A stretch of DNA of 34,286 nt, from positions 1-34,286 of the forward strand of contig CAIVNC010000037.1 in the NCBI GenBank assembly GCA_903907165.1. Reading direction: 5' to 3'. The DNA is from Candidatus Buchananbacteria bacterium (GTDB lineage Bacteria > Patescibacteriota > Patescibacteriia > 2-01-FULL-39-33). The notes under the pieces were generated by a model. That model saw nothing but the letters and a program-made list of their open reading frames with translations. It ran no database searches and was not told where the DNA came from. Numbering within the stretch: the stretch's first letter is position 1; every line of letters starts with the position of its first letter. Of this stretch, positions 6,623 to 15,280 are shown piece after piece. The position numbers were made by a program, and so were the translations under genes.

Positions 6623-8524
6623 CTATTGTGCTTGACCCTCAATTAGACTAGCCTCAAAATCTTTTTTGGCCTGCTCAATCTCCAGTAACTGTCTAGGATC
6701 GGAAGTAATCAGCTGATCTTCTGAATAAGAAGCTACAACCTTGATCGCCGCATGCTTAGCTCCAGCAAAAAATATACCTTCACCAACGCCGCACTCTAAC
6801 AATAAATATTTTTCACCCTCAGTCAATAAGAAAGTTTTTTGAACTAGGTTGACCCCGGCCGGCGATTGTTTCATTAGCAATTGCAAAGAAGAATTATTAA
6901 CAATTGCCTGACCATAAGGTGAAGTTAAAAAGTCATTAACATCTTGAGTGATTGTCGTTACGCCCAAATAATATTTACGGCATCTTTTAACTAGCGCGAA
7001 AATAAATTTAGCTGAATCTTCGCGTTGCATCAGCCACCAAGCCTCATCCACCACCAAAATTCTCTTTTTTATCTCGCTTCTGACAATATTCCAAACATGA
7101 TTAACAATCGTATAAATAGCTAATGGCTTTAATTCATCTTCCAGGTCTCTAACACTAAAAACCACTAACTGATTTTTCATTACTACGTTGGTCGGATTGT
7201 TAAGCAAGCCAGAAAAAGTACCTTCGGTATATTTCTTTAATCTCAAGGCAATGCTCTCGGAGCCTTCCATGCCTTCCAAAATTTGCTGTAAATCACTTAA
7301 AATCGGCGGTTCTATTTTGGATAAATCAGATTCAGCAGTAATGTCCTTTTTAGCATAAGTCTCAAGCAAAGCTCGATCAATAACCGAATCTTCTTCATAG
7401 GTAACATCGCCAATCATTAATCTAATTAAACCTTTAACCGTGATTACGGCATTACGAATAATGTCTTCTACTTTTGAATCGCCACCAATCGCTCTTGGTA
7501 AATCAAAGGGATTAATTTTACTTTCAGAATTCAGTGAAACATCAATATAAGTTCCACCCACCGATTCGCATAAGTATTTGTATTCTCGTTCAGGATCAAT
7601 AATAATAACTTCCGTACCAAACATTAAGCTACGCAAAACTTCCAATTTAATAGTGTAAGATTTACCGGCACCAGAAGTAGCGAATACCACTTCATTGGCA
7701 TTTTGCAAAGAAAAGCGATCGAATAGGATCAAGCTATTATTGTGACGATTAATTCCATAAAGTACTCCGCGATCCGAAGTCAGATCAGATGACACAAAAG
7801 GAAAAGAACTCGCAGCTGGTGAAGTATTAATATTAACCAAAATTTCTAATTCATCGTCAGCCAACGGCAAAGTAGAAGTAAATCCCTGTTCCGCCTGATA
7901 AAATACCCTTCTGGAATAAACCATTGTGGAGCCAAAAACATTCTCCACTTTATTGGAAACCGTATCCAATTCCTCTAGTGTTTTACCGTAAACAGTAATA
8001 TAAACAGCTGTCTGAAAAAAATGCTCCGTGCCTTGAGTTAGAGAATCGCGTAATTGCTCCATATCACGAAATGCTGTTTCCATTAAAGGATTTCTAGGCG
8101 CTCCCTTTTCAGCATCGCTAACTAGTCCCGCCTCAATAATGCCTACCTTTTTCTTAAGCTGCTTTAGAATAACTGAGGCCTTAACTGGATAGAAATACAA
8201 AGCAATGTCAGCCGTGATGTCCATATTAATAATCGGAGAAAACCAACCAACATTAATATATCTTGGATATTCTATAACAAATAAAGTTCGCGCAAAAAGA
8301 TCTCCCAATTTTATATAAGAGCTTTGAACTTCAAAAGAAGTTGGGGAAATTAAGTCCTTAATCGAAACAACGCCTCGACGATAAATCATCTCCTCTTCCA
8401 AAGTATCCTTGGCCGTAGCCAATTCTTTAACTTCTATCTCTTTAACTGGCAAAACTGGCTCGGCATTTTGGCCGGGCATAATCACGGGCTGATAATTTTG
8501 TTCTAAATCTTTTGGTTCAAACAT
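6623..8524 (-). CDS. virB4: VirB4/TraC-family T4SS ATPase
   Basis: VirB4 ATPases power assembly and substrate movement in type IV secretion systems at the inner membrane face. The 633-aa protein has an N-terminal VirB4-specific domain (about 45-250), Walker A ATSGAGKS (282-289), a RecA-like core with IIIDPEREYKYL (307-318), Walker B RILVVDEAWWLM (488-499) and the TTITQDVNDFL segment (523-533), all characteristic of VirB4/TraC. The first Walker A glycine is alanine (A282); the catalytic G-K-S is intact, so activity is expected. It is shorter than classic VirB4 (~800 aa) because the extreme N-terminal part seems to be encoded by the separate gene just upstream (8527-9213), two bases away. No Shine-Dalgarno sequence. 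Confidence 0.95.
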   Translation of the reverse strand: MFEPKDLEQNYQPVIMPGQNAEPVLPVKEIEVKELATAKDTLEEEMIYRRGVVSIKDLISPTSFEVQSSYIKLGDLFARTLFVIEYPRYINVGWFSPIINMDITADIALYFYPVKASVILKQLKKKVGIIEAGLVSDAEKGAPRNPLMETAFRDMEQLRDSLTQGTEHFFQTAVYITVYGKTLEELDTVSNKVENVFGSTMVYSRRVFYQAEQGFTSTLPLADDELEILVNINTSPAASSFPFVSSDLTSDRGVLYGINRHNNSLILFDRFSLQNANEVVFATSGAGKSYTIKLEVLRSLMFGTEVIIIDPEREYKYLCESVGGTYIDVSLNSESKINPFDLPRAIGGDSKVEDIIRNAVITVKGLIRLMIGDVTYEEDSVIDRALLETYAKKDITAESDLSKIEPPILSDLQQILEGMEGSESIALRLKKYTEGTFSGLLNNPTNVVMKNQLVVFSVRDLEDELKPLAIYTIVNHVWNIVRSEIKKRILVVDEAWWLMQREDSAKFIFALVKRCRKYYLGVTTITQDVNDFLTSPYGQAIVNNSSLQLLMKQSPAGVNLVQKTFLLTEGEKYLLLECGVGEGIFFAGAKHAAIKVVASYSEDQLITSDPRQLLEIEQAKKDFEASLIEGQAQ

Positions 8525-8526
8525 AT

Positions 8527-9213
8527 CTAAACATTATTATTTTCTTCTAAACGCAATTTACCAACATCTACCATTTTTTCTCTGCGAGAGACCGTCGGAT
8601 TATATGTATTATAATACAACTCAATCAAGGCTTGGGTATCAAGAAGAGACGCTCTAAGACCCATACTACCCAAACCGGAAAAAATTTTATCTACTCTGGT
8701 CATTAGCCCGTCTTTTCTTTTCAAAAACTCTTTTTGACTTAAATCAATACTGGCCGTTGGAGAAACCGCATCGCCAATTTTGCCCCAAAAAGATCTTTTT
8801 TTATCAGAAGACGGATTATATTGAACAACAACATAAAATCTTTTGGTCATAATATCTCCCAGTTCTACCAACTCTGTAATATATTTTCGATACTCGGTCG
8901 TCTGAAGCTTTAATAAATCATTGGTTTGTTCTTTTTCTATTTGCTTTAAAGACTCGATGTATTCATCTAGATCCAATTGACGGGATTGAACGACAATTTG
9001 CAAAGAAGAATCTAGAGAATTCAAAAAAGTAACATAACCAGAAACAATAGCATTTTGTTCATCGTCAGATTTCAAAGCAAAATTAATACTAGAAACCAAA
9101 AGTACGGCTCGTAAAGTGCCGTCGTTTAAAACCACGATATCATCTCTAATTTCAGCTATTCTTAAATATTTTTGAGTTGACGGTGTTGATTTGTTAGCTT
9201 GTCTCACTGCCAT
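8527..9213 (-). CDS. TraC/VirB4 N-terminal-like protein (split VirB4 partner)
   Basis: 228 residues without transmembrane helices. The opening LRIAEIRDDIVVLNDGTLRAVLLVSSINFALKSDDEQNAIV stretch (17-57) is the N-terminal signature of TraC-like conjugation ATPases, where a beta-rich domain precedes the motor. No Walker motif is present, so it cannot be an ATPase alone. It ends two bases before virB4 starts and six bases after prgI ends, so it probably forms a two-chain equivalent of a VirB4 subunit. This two-gene arrangement is, to my knowledge, usual in CPR genomes rather than a frameshift: each part has its own start, and the reading frames are not simply continuous. Confidence 0.85.
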   Translation of the reverse strand: MAVRQANKSTPSTQKYLRIAEIRDDIVVLNDGTLRAVLLVSSINFALKSDDEQNAIVSGYVTFLNSLDSSLQIVVQSRQLDLDEYIESLKQIEKEQTNDLLKLQTTEYRKYITELVELGDIMTKRFYVVVQYNPSSDKKRSFWGKIGDAVSPTASIDLSQKEFLKRKDGLMTRVDKIFSGLGSMGLRASLLDTQALIELYYNTYNPTVSRREKMVDVGKLRLEENNNV

Positions 9214-9219
9214 ATTTAT

Positions 9220-9663
9220 CTAGTTTAAATTTAAATCCTTTAATAAATCTTCTTCTCCGCGATAGAATCCACCCGTATCTACAATTAAAGAAAGTTCTGA
9301 CAATTTAGAGGAAGTGACCATCGTTCTTTGCTTCTTAAGTTGAATGATTGGCACTATTTTAACTTCTTTTATCTTAAATATCTTTTCCTTCTTCCAAACT
9401 TTTAATTTGGGGTTTTTCAAAGTAATAATCACATTAAGTAAAAAAACATGAAATAATTGACCCTGGATTTTAACGAAAGCAAAAAGAACAGTCAAAAGAA
9501 AAACAACTATTCCAGATAGAAGAAATAAGGAAAAATCACAAGTTTTATATAAGATAAAAATAATACCGCCGCCAACCAGCATTTCCAAAAACTGCCTGAC
9601 GGTTATTTCTCCAATAATCCTATCCTCTGTGTCCAAAAATTGTGGTACTGTTATCTGATCCAT
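9220..9663 (-). CDS. PrgI-family membrane protein (VirB3-like)
   Basis: 147 residues. The start DQITVPQFLDTEDRIIGEITVRQFL is the PrgI signature, followed by two close transmembrane helices (about 26-45 and 47-66) and a basic cytoplasmic tail. PrgI proteins of Gram-positive-type conjugation systems occupy the place of VirB3, a small inner-membrane partner that docks the VirB4 ATPase. Its position directly before the TraC/VirB4 genes fits this role. The tail (about 85-147), with KVWKKEKIFKIKEVKIVP, is longer than in minimal VirB3 and may contact the ATPase. It is spaced 9 bases from the preceding gene and 6 from the next. Confidence 0.9.
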   Translation of the reverse strand: MDQITVPQFLDTEDRIIGEITVRQFLEMLVGGGIIFILYKTCDFSLFLLSGIVVFLLTVLFAFVKIQGQLFHVFLLNVIITLKNPKLKVWKKEKIFKIKEVKIVPIIQLKKQRTMVTSSKLSELSLIVDTGGFYRGEEDLLKDLNLN

Positions 9664-9672
9664 GGTTCAAAT

Positions 9673-11157
9673 TTAATATCTCAACTCTCTATTCAATTCC
9701 ATTATAGCATGAAACTCGTCAAGAGAGAGAGTGGGCTTACCTTCTTTTAATCTCTCATTTATAATATCTTCAACACTTTTACTTTCCTCAATGCTTTTTT
9801 GTCCAAGTAGTCGATAAAATCTATTAACTTCATTTTTCTTCCAAGCTTCTACGCCCTTAAATTTATTACCATACGACTGGCTCTCTAAAAGATTTATTCT
9901 ATCTCTAATTTTATCAATACAACCAACCGGATTAACGGCCAATCTTCTAAAATCAATCAGGGTCATCATTTCTAATTCCTCTATTGGACCAATTAATTTC
10001 TTAACCACTTTAATGTCATCCATCTGAGGCTTGCGAACACTCTGATTACTTAAAGATTTTGGTGGAACATAACTATTCTTAGTTAATTCAACGACTGGTC
10101 TAGCGGCAGGCAAAGGCTCATTGGGATTTAGCTTCTTTTCTTGGGATTTAACCATCAAATCCCCTGGCAGTTTTACTACCGGCAAACCGCCTTCCATTTT
10201 TATTTCCGGCTTTATTTCGCGATCAATCTCTTTGATATTTTCCTTATCAAATGAGGTGTCAATCAAAGATCTATTGTTCCAGCCGTTTTGAATTTTTCCC
10301 AATAAATCTATAGGCTGATCTGGCGTTGGCACAACGATAAGATTATTATCAGCTAGATTATTTTCCTCAGCCTGACCAGTGAAAATTTTATCTTCGTTAG
10401 TATTTTTCATCAACTGACTACTCGTCCACAATTTTTCCTTTAACGAAATTGGCTGGGAAGACGACTGATTAGCATTTTCTTTTTTAACAGGAAAAACTAT
10501 CTTTGACTCAGTCAATTTTGCCGATACAATTTTATGCTGATTTTTCTCGCTTTCAATAACATCTAAAAGTCTAGAAATTTGCTCATCACTAAAATCCATT
10601 CCCCCAACCTTCTCGCTTTTTTTCAATGAATCGGAAGTTTCCAAATCATCTCTGACATCACGAAGCTTGGCTATAATGATATTTTTTAAACGTTTAACTT
10701 TTATTTCATCTCTATCTTCATAGCCAAATCGATCAATGATTATTTGAGCTAAGTTATCATAATTATCTATTTTTTCATCACTCAAATCAGAATTTTTTAG
10801 ACTTTTAATTTCATCCTCATCAGCTCGATCAATAACAAAATTAGCTTTCATTCCAGCATTGGCCGTTGACCTAGATACCCGATTAAACTCTGACTGCGCC
10901 TTACGAAATCTGACTAATAACTCAGAAAATTTGACCATAATATCAGATACAACCTCAGGTGCTACGCCAGAGTTAGCCAAATCCATAGCAAAATCAGTAA
11001 TTACCAAATCAGCCACGACTAATTTAATAAACGGCAAAGCCAACTTTAAATTATATTTAGCTTCTAGACTATCTATAACGCTCAAAAACTCTGACGTCGA
11101 CATTTTATCGCGCAGTTCTTTGGGCAAGCTGTTAAATTTTTGTAAGCTAATATCCAT
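9673..11157 (-). CDS. Unrecognised soluble protein in the T4SS operon (494 aa)
   Basis: I cannot assign a function. There is no signal peptide and no membrane segment, so it should be cytoplasmic. The N-terminal ~85 residues form an amphipathic helical domain (SLPKELRDKMSTSEFLSVIDSLEAKY onward), the middle (about 195-370) is low-complexity, charged and Pro/Asn-rich, and the C-terminal ~110 residues (GPIEELEMMTLIDFRRL to the end) are a second compact helical domain ending in DEFHAIMELNRELRY. Two folded ends joined by a flexible linker suggest a tether or adaptor. It sits between the 334-aa gene and prgI with 9-11 base gaps, so it is made together with the secretion apparatus. Confidence 0.85.
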   Translation of the reverse strand: MDISLQKFNSLPKELRDKMSTSEFLSVIDSLEAKYNLKLALPFIKLVVADLVITDFAMDLANSGVAPEVVSDIMVKFSELLVRFRKAQSEFNRVSRSTANAGMKANFVIDRADEDEIKSLKNSDLSDEKIDNYDNLAQIIIDRFGYEDRDEIKVKRLKNIIIAKLRDVRDDLETSDSLKKSEKVGGMDFSDEQISRLLDVIESEKNQHKIVSAKLTESKIVFPVKKENANQSSSQPISLKEKLWTSSQLMKNTNEDKIFTGQAEENNLADNNLIVVPTPDQPIDLLGKIQNGWNNRSLIDTSFDKENIKEIDREIKPEIKMEGGLPVVKLPGDLMVKSQEKKLNPNEPLPAARPVVELTKNSYVPPKSLSNQSVRKPQMDDIKVVKKLIGPIEELEMMTLIDFRRLAVNPVGCIDKIRDRINLLESQSYGNKFKGVEAWKKNEVNRFYRLLGQKSIEESKSVEDIINERLKEGKPTLSLDEFHAIMELNRELRY

Positions 11158-11168
11158 GATTAATAGTT

Positions 11169-12173
11169 TTAAATTTCTTTAGCCGCTCTCTTTTCTAATT
11201 CGGTCATCTCCCCTAGTTGGACTTCCTCATAATCTTGCGTTGGTGTTTTTGACCTTATTCTTTCTTTACCATCACCCATCTCCACATTATCCATAGGAAT
11301 TATTTCTCTCTGCCCTATAGACACATCGCCAAACACCTGAGTAAAAAATTTTAAATTACGATACAATTTTAATAATCTAGATAAAGATATTTTTTCTTCG
11401 GCTGACAGCTTCTTTGCATTTGTAGAATTAACTGAATATTCAGCCAAAACCACATTATCAAAATAAGCTGATCCAACCCTTACAATAAAATCTCTAAGCC
11501 AATTTGCAATTGTCGGCTCAAGACTCTTATCACCAACGAGTAAAGCTTCTTTACCCAATCTACCCTGATTATCTACAATCTCTGACAACAAAGCATCTTT
11601 GATTTTTTCATCATTAGCCAATAAATAATTCAAACCCTGATTGAGAGAAAAAATTGATTCCCGATCTTGATCGGCCAATATTACTAGTAAACTTTCATTA
11701 AACAAACTAATCATCTCCTCAGCTTCCTCTTTCGGATCAATCAATTTATCGAATTTATTTGTCAACTCTTCAACTAAACCCAATTGATAATCCTCAATAG
11801 CATCATTAAATCTTTGGATATAGTTTTGATAATCAGCTAATTTTCCACCAAGATCAACTATCTCTTGATTAATCTTTTTACCAGGCAAATATTCGCTAAT
11901 TGGCAACAAAAGCATTCCCCAAAAATCAGTTGCAATTTTTTTGGCTTGTTGCTCATCGGGACCGAACTTAGATTTTATTTCTGGCAAAACGTCAAAATCA
12001 AAACCAGAGATAACCACTTCATCTTCCAAATCTCCAAAAAAATCATCGTTAACCTGATATTTTTGGTTTAATTCTTTAAGTAGCTCTCCAGACAAATCCA
12101 TTTCAAAATAAAGCCTAGCTTCCTCTGAAAGATTATCTACGGCCATTAAAAATTGTCTAACGTTATCCGACAT
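11169..12173 (-). CDS. Unrecognised soluble helical protein in the T4SS operon (334 aa)
   Basis: No known motif. It is acidic, all-helical by appearance and lacks membrane or export signals. The N-terminal region (SEEARLYFEMDLSGELLKELNQKYQV, then a hydrophobic helix block up to about residue 95) weakly resembles in pattern the N-terminus of the 494-aa product of the next gene: a Leu-rich helix, K-Y-Q/N, then alternating hydrophobic helices. The C-terminus ends in a charged tail (EMTELEKRAAKEI). The two may be distantly related, but this would need a profile comparison. It lies 8 bases after the VirB6-like gene and 11 before the 494-aa gene. Confidence 0.83.
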   Translation of the reverse strand: MSDNVRQFLMAVDNLSEEARLYFEMDLSGELLKELNQKYQVNDDFFGDLEDEVVISGFDFDVLPEIKSKFGPDEQQAKKIATDFWGMLLLPISEYLPGKKINQEIVDLGGKLADYQNYIQRFNDAIEDYQLGLVEELTNKFDKLIDPKEEAEEMISLFNESLLVILADQDRESIFSLNQGLNYLLANDEKIKDALLSEIVDNQGRLGKEALLVGDKSLEPTIANWLRDFIVRVGSAYFDNVVLAEYSVNSTNAKKLSAEEKISLSRLLKLYRNLKFFTQVFGDVSIGQREIIPMDNVEMGDGKERIRSKTPTQDYEEVQLGEMTELEKRAAKEI

Positions 12174-12181
12174 AATTTAAA

Positions 12182-15100
12182 TTAAGTTGTTTCTTCTTCA
12201 TCATCGACATTATCCCTTTCTGCGCCACCGCTTCTGCTACCTCCAGCTGGCGGTTCAGGGACTCCCAAAAACTTTCTTATATTAGCAGCGCTTCTGCCGG
12301 CATTCTCTGCAATAGTCTTTGGTAAATATTCCGGCTTCCCGCCAACTGCCACTTTTAGAGAATTTTGTTGTTCTTCGTTGCCATTATTAATAATCTCCGT
12401 GTACTGCTTAGCACTCATTTTCTTCAAGTACTCCTTTAATTCCAAATTACCACTAGCCGATGCTCCCTTGCCAAAAGCTCGCTCAATACTTCTAACCGCT
12501 GCCAATTTTTCTCTAGACTCCTTGGTTCCATTTTTATCCAAAGCCTTGACAATCGCATCCTGTTTAGCTGCTGAAAAATCAGCAAATTGCTTACTAAACG
12601 CCCCCGTCTTCATACCTTGAGCTATCTCACCAATACTTCTAGCAATGGCATCATTATTCATATCCTTCATGCTATAAGTTCCATCAGCAAATCCTTCCTT
12701 GATTTCCTTTTGAGCTTTTGCTTTTTTCTCAACGGCTTCTTTGTATTCCTTACTGTCTTCAGTTAGCTTTTTATCTTTCAATAGTTTCTCTAGATCAACA
12801 TTAGCATCTCGGAAAATCTTGGTCTGTTCTGGATAATTCTTTTCCAAAAGAGCCTCGGCCTTACCAGAAACCTTTTTATTAATATAATCATTACCCCTTA
12901 CTCCATCTTTCTTGAAGGTTTCATTGACCAATCTGTCTCTTATCTGACCGGCTTGACTAGAGGAAACTAGTTTTCGACTAACAGCCTCAAGAGCCGCTGC
13001 CGCTTTAGTAAACTTATCCTTACTTTCATCATCCATCGTTGCCAAAACTTCATCATTACTCAAATCTTTGGTTCTATCTTGGGCCTCCTTCAATTGTTTC
13101 TCCTCATACTTACCGGCCAATTTCAAATCACCCTTGCCAGTTTCTTTTACGGCATCAGCCGCTCCTGGAACCATCTTATAGCCAGCATATCCTCCAACGG
13201 CGGCTGCACCCAATCCGACCCAGCTAACACCTCCAGTGGCAAGGCCAGATACCGCTCCAGCAGCAACCAAGGCTCCCTTGCCAAGACCATTAAACACTTT
13301 TTGCCTTCTATCAGCTTTCTTCTTAGCTTCTTCTTTAGCCTTAACTTCATTATCAAGAGTCGAAATTTCACTATTAATGATTTGGCTATTAACTCCACCT
13401 AATTTTTCCGTCAATTCATTTTCTTTCATCATTTCAATAACTCCAGTCTTTTGATCTGTAGCCCGCCATTCAGCTCTAGCGCCATCATACTGATAATCTT
13501 TACCACCATCACTAAAGTCTGATTTATACGCAATACGATTAACATTACTTCCGGTTGACATGATATTAATCAAATCATCCTGATTAATCTTCTCTGGCTT
13601 AATCTCTCCTTTTTCATTTTTAGCCTGCCATCTTTCTACGCCGTCATCGTCCTTACTTCGAGTATAAGTAACATTATCGTGTATGAACACTTCTCCTTTT
13701 TCAATATTATTCAAGTGTTCAACCTTGCTAAACTTATTATCCTTCTCTTCCTTCTTTGTTTCTAGAGTTTCCTTGCTCTTAGCAATTTCTTTCTGTAATT
13801 TATCAGCTGTAGCCTTGCCGTTTACTTTATTCCAAGCAGAGCTAGCCCCACTGCCAATTTTATTTGGCGCCCAAGCAACAACTTGCTTTGCCTTGCCAGT
13901 AAACTGCTTCAAACCAGCTGTCGCCCCCTCTATCTTTTCCTGTCTTAGTTCTTGCTTTTGAGTAGATCTTTGTTTTAAATACTGACTAGCGACTCCCTTG
14001 GCCGTACTAAAACCTGTAACATCTGAAACCTTGCCAGCCCCCCAACTTTTCATTTTATTTAAGGCGCCCAATCCCTTACTAGCCACTCCAGCTCCCGCTC
14101 CAGCAAATTGCTGGCTCATAGTCAATGAACCAACCAAAAGACCTAGAACAACTAGAAAATTAAAAACACCAACGGGAGTAGCCGTCTGAGAAAGACCACT
14201 TAGATCACCGGCATTAGCTCCATTTAAGGCATTACCATTAGCGTCTCTGGCTGTAGCTGTGAGATCGGCGGATGGCAAACCACTACTGGGCGTACTGGGA
14301 GTAGTTCCACCTGTACCGGCCATTATCATAAAAGAAAGGTAAAGGAAGAATAGCATAACTGGACCAAGAATCAGATTTTGATTCAATTTAGTCCACCATT
14401 GACTAACTATGCCCTTAGTACTATCAAGGATTGATCCGGCAAAAGCTATGGGCGATAGAATAATTAAGAACATCAAAGTGACTAGGCGATAAACTAAAAT
14501 AATAGTAATGCAAAAAATAACAACTGTCGCCGAGACAGAAACAATCACTGCAAAAACCATAGCTGTCATAACATCCCAAACACTAACACCGTTGGTATTT
14601 TTAATCGCATTAGCAACATTATCAGCATTCATCTTGAAAAAACCAGTTAATCCGACCGCCTGCAAAATAATCGCCTGACCTTGTAAGCTATTAATCTGAG
14701 AAGCGAAGGTTAACATAATAATCTGAGAAAGATCAATCAAAAGATCGGTCATCAACTTGGAAAAATTGATCATGACCGCCATCGCCAAAAGCCGAGGTAA
14801 AATGTTTTTATAGCTATAGCTAGTTCTCTGCAAAACCGTTCCCACTGCTGAGATCAGCAAAATAACAATAAAAAAGTTATTACAAAGATCTCGCACCATT
14901 ACCCAGCCAGTTTCTACTGCTGGTATGGTAAATGCTTTCCCATAATTAGCCACATAAACCATCACGGTAATCATCAAATCCAAAATCGAACCAAAAGCCC
15001 AGGCAATAAAATACAAAATATATGAGAGGAAGCTAGCAATAGTGCTGCCAGTAGTTGCAACAGATTTGTCTTTCCCGGGGGGCGGGGTCTGTACAGTGCG

Positions 15101-15274
15101 AGTAGCTCCGGCACTAGTGTCAACTGGTCTTTGACTACTACCACTACCAGCCGGATCTCCTCCTGGTTGCACTGCTTGTGCAAATACCCTCGGCATAAAC
15201 GCCCAAAATGCCAACACTAAGCAAAGAATTGCCAAGATCTGACGATATTTAAATTTTGAAGAGAAAAATTTCAT
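12182..15274 (-). CDS. VirB6/TrbL-like polytopic membrane protein with long soluble tail
   Basis: 1030 residues. A signal peptide (about 10-33, cleavage near FAQA) is followed by a Gly/Ser/Thr/Pro-rich stretch, then a polytopic domain with helices near 78-109, 127-148, 160-186, 234-280 (two) and 298-320, and one at 368-386. The VYRLVTLMFLIILSPIAFAGSIL segment (261-283) with W-W and a polar loop after it is typical of VirB6/TrbL-type proteins, which form the inner-membrane channel core of T4SS. The remaining ~630 residues are highly charged and Lys/Glu/Ala-rich with coiled-coil character, interrupted by a Gly/Ala-rich hydrophobic patch (about 665-705). Extended VirB6 proteins with long tails are known in Rickettsiales and others. 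It begins 6 bases after the giant gene stops. Confidence 0.87.
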   Translation of the reverse strand: MKFFSSKFKYRQILAILCLVLAFWAFMPRVFAQAVQPGGDPAGSGSSQRPVDTSAGATRTVQTPPPGKDKSVATTGSTIASFLSYILYFIAWAFGSILDLMITVMVYVANYGKAFTIPAVETGWVMVRDLCNNFFIVILLISAVGTVLQRTSYSYKNILPRLLAMAVMINFSKLMTDLLIDLSQIIMLTFASQINSLQGQAIILQAVGLTGFFKMNADNVANAIKNTNGVSVWDVMTAMVFAVIVSVSATVVIFCITIILVYRLVTLMFLIILSPIAFAGSILDSTKGIVSQWWTKLNQNLILGPVMLFFLYLSFMIMAGTGGTTPSTPSSGLPSADLTATARDANGNALNGANAGDLSGLSQTATPVGVFNFLVVLGLLVGSLTMSQQFAGAGAGVASKGLGALNKMKSWGAGKVSDVTGFSTAKGVASQYLKQRSTQKQELRQEKIEGATAGLKQFTGKAKQVVAWAPNKIGSGASSAWNKVNGKATADKLQKEIAKSKETLETKKEEKDNKFSKVEHLNNIEKGEVFIHDNVTYTRSKDDDGVERWQAKNEKGEIKPEKINQDDLINIMSTGSNVNRIAYKSDFSDGGKDYQYDGARAEWRATDQKTGVIEMMKENELTEKLGGVNSQIINSEISTLDNEVKAKEEAKKKADRRQKVFNGLGKGALVAAGAVSGLATGGVSWVGLGAAAVGGYAGYKMVPGAADAVKETGKGDLKLAGKYEEKQLKEAQDRTKDLSNDEVLATMDDESKDKFTKAAAALEAVSRKLVSSSQAGQIRDRLVNETFKKDGVRGNDYINKKVSGKAEALLEKNYPEQTKIFRDANVDLEKLLKDKKLTEDSKEYKEAVEKKAKAQKEIKEGFADGTYSMKDMNNDAIARSIGEIAQGMKTGAFSKQFADFSAAKQDAIVKALDKNGTKESREKLAAVRSIERAFGKGASASGNLELKEYLKKMSAKQYTEIINNGNEEQQNSLKVAVGGKPEYLPKTIAENAGRSAANIRKFLGVPEPPAGGSRSGGAERDNVDDEEETT

Positions 15275-15280
15275 TTTGTA

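Noticed and set aside
13039-13454. Several open frames opposite or out of frame to the VirB6-like gene
   Set aside because: They are by-products of the Ala/Gly/Lys-rich coding sequence; none has start signals or a sensible domain.
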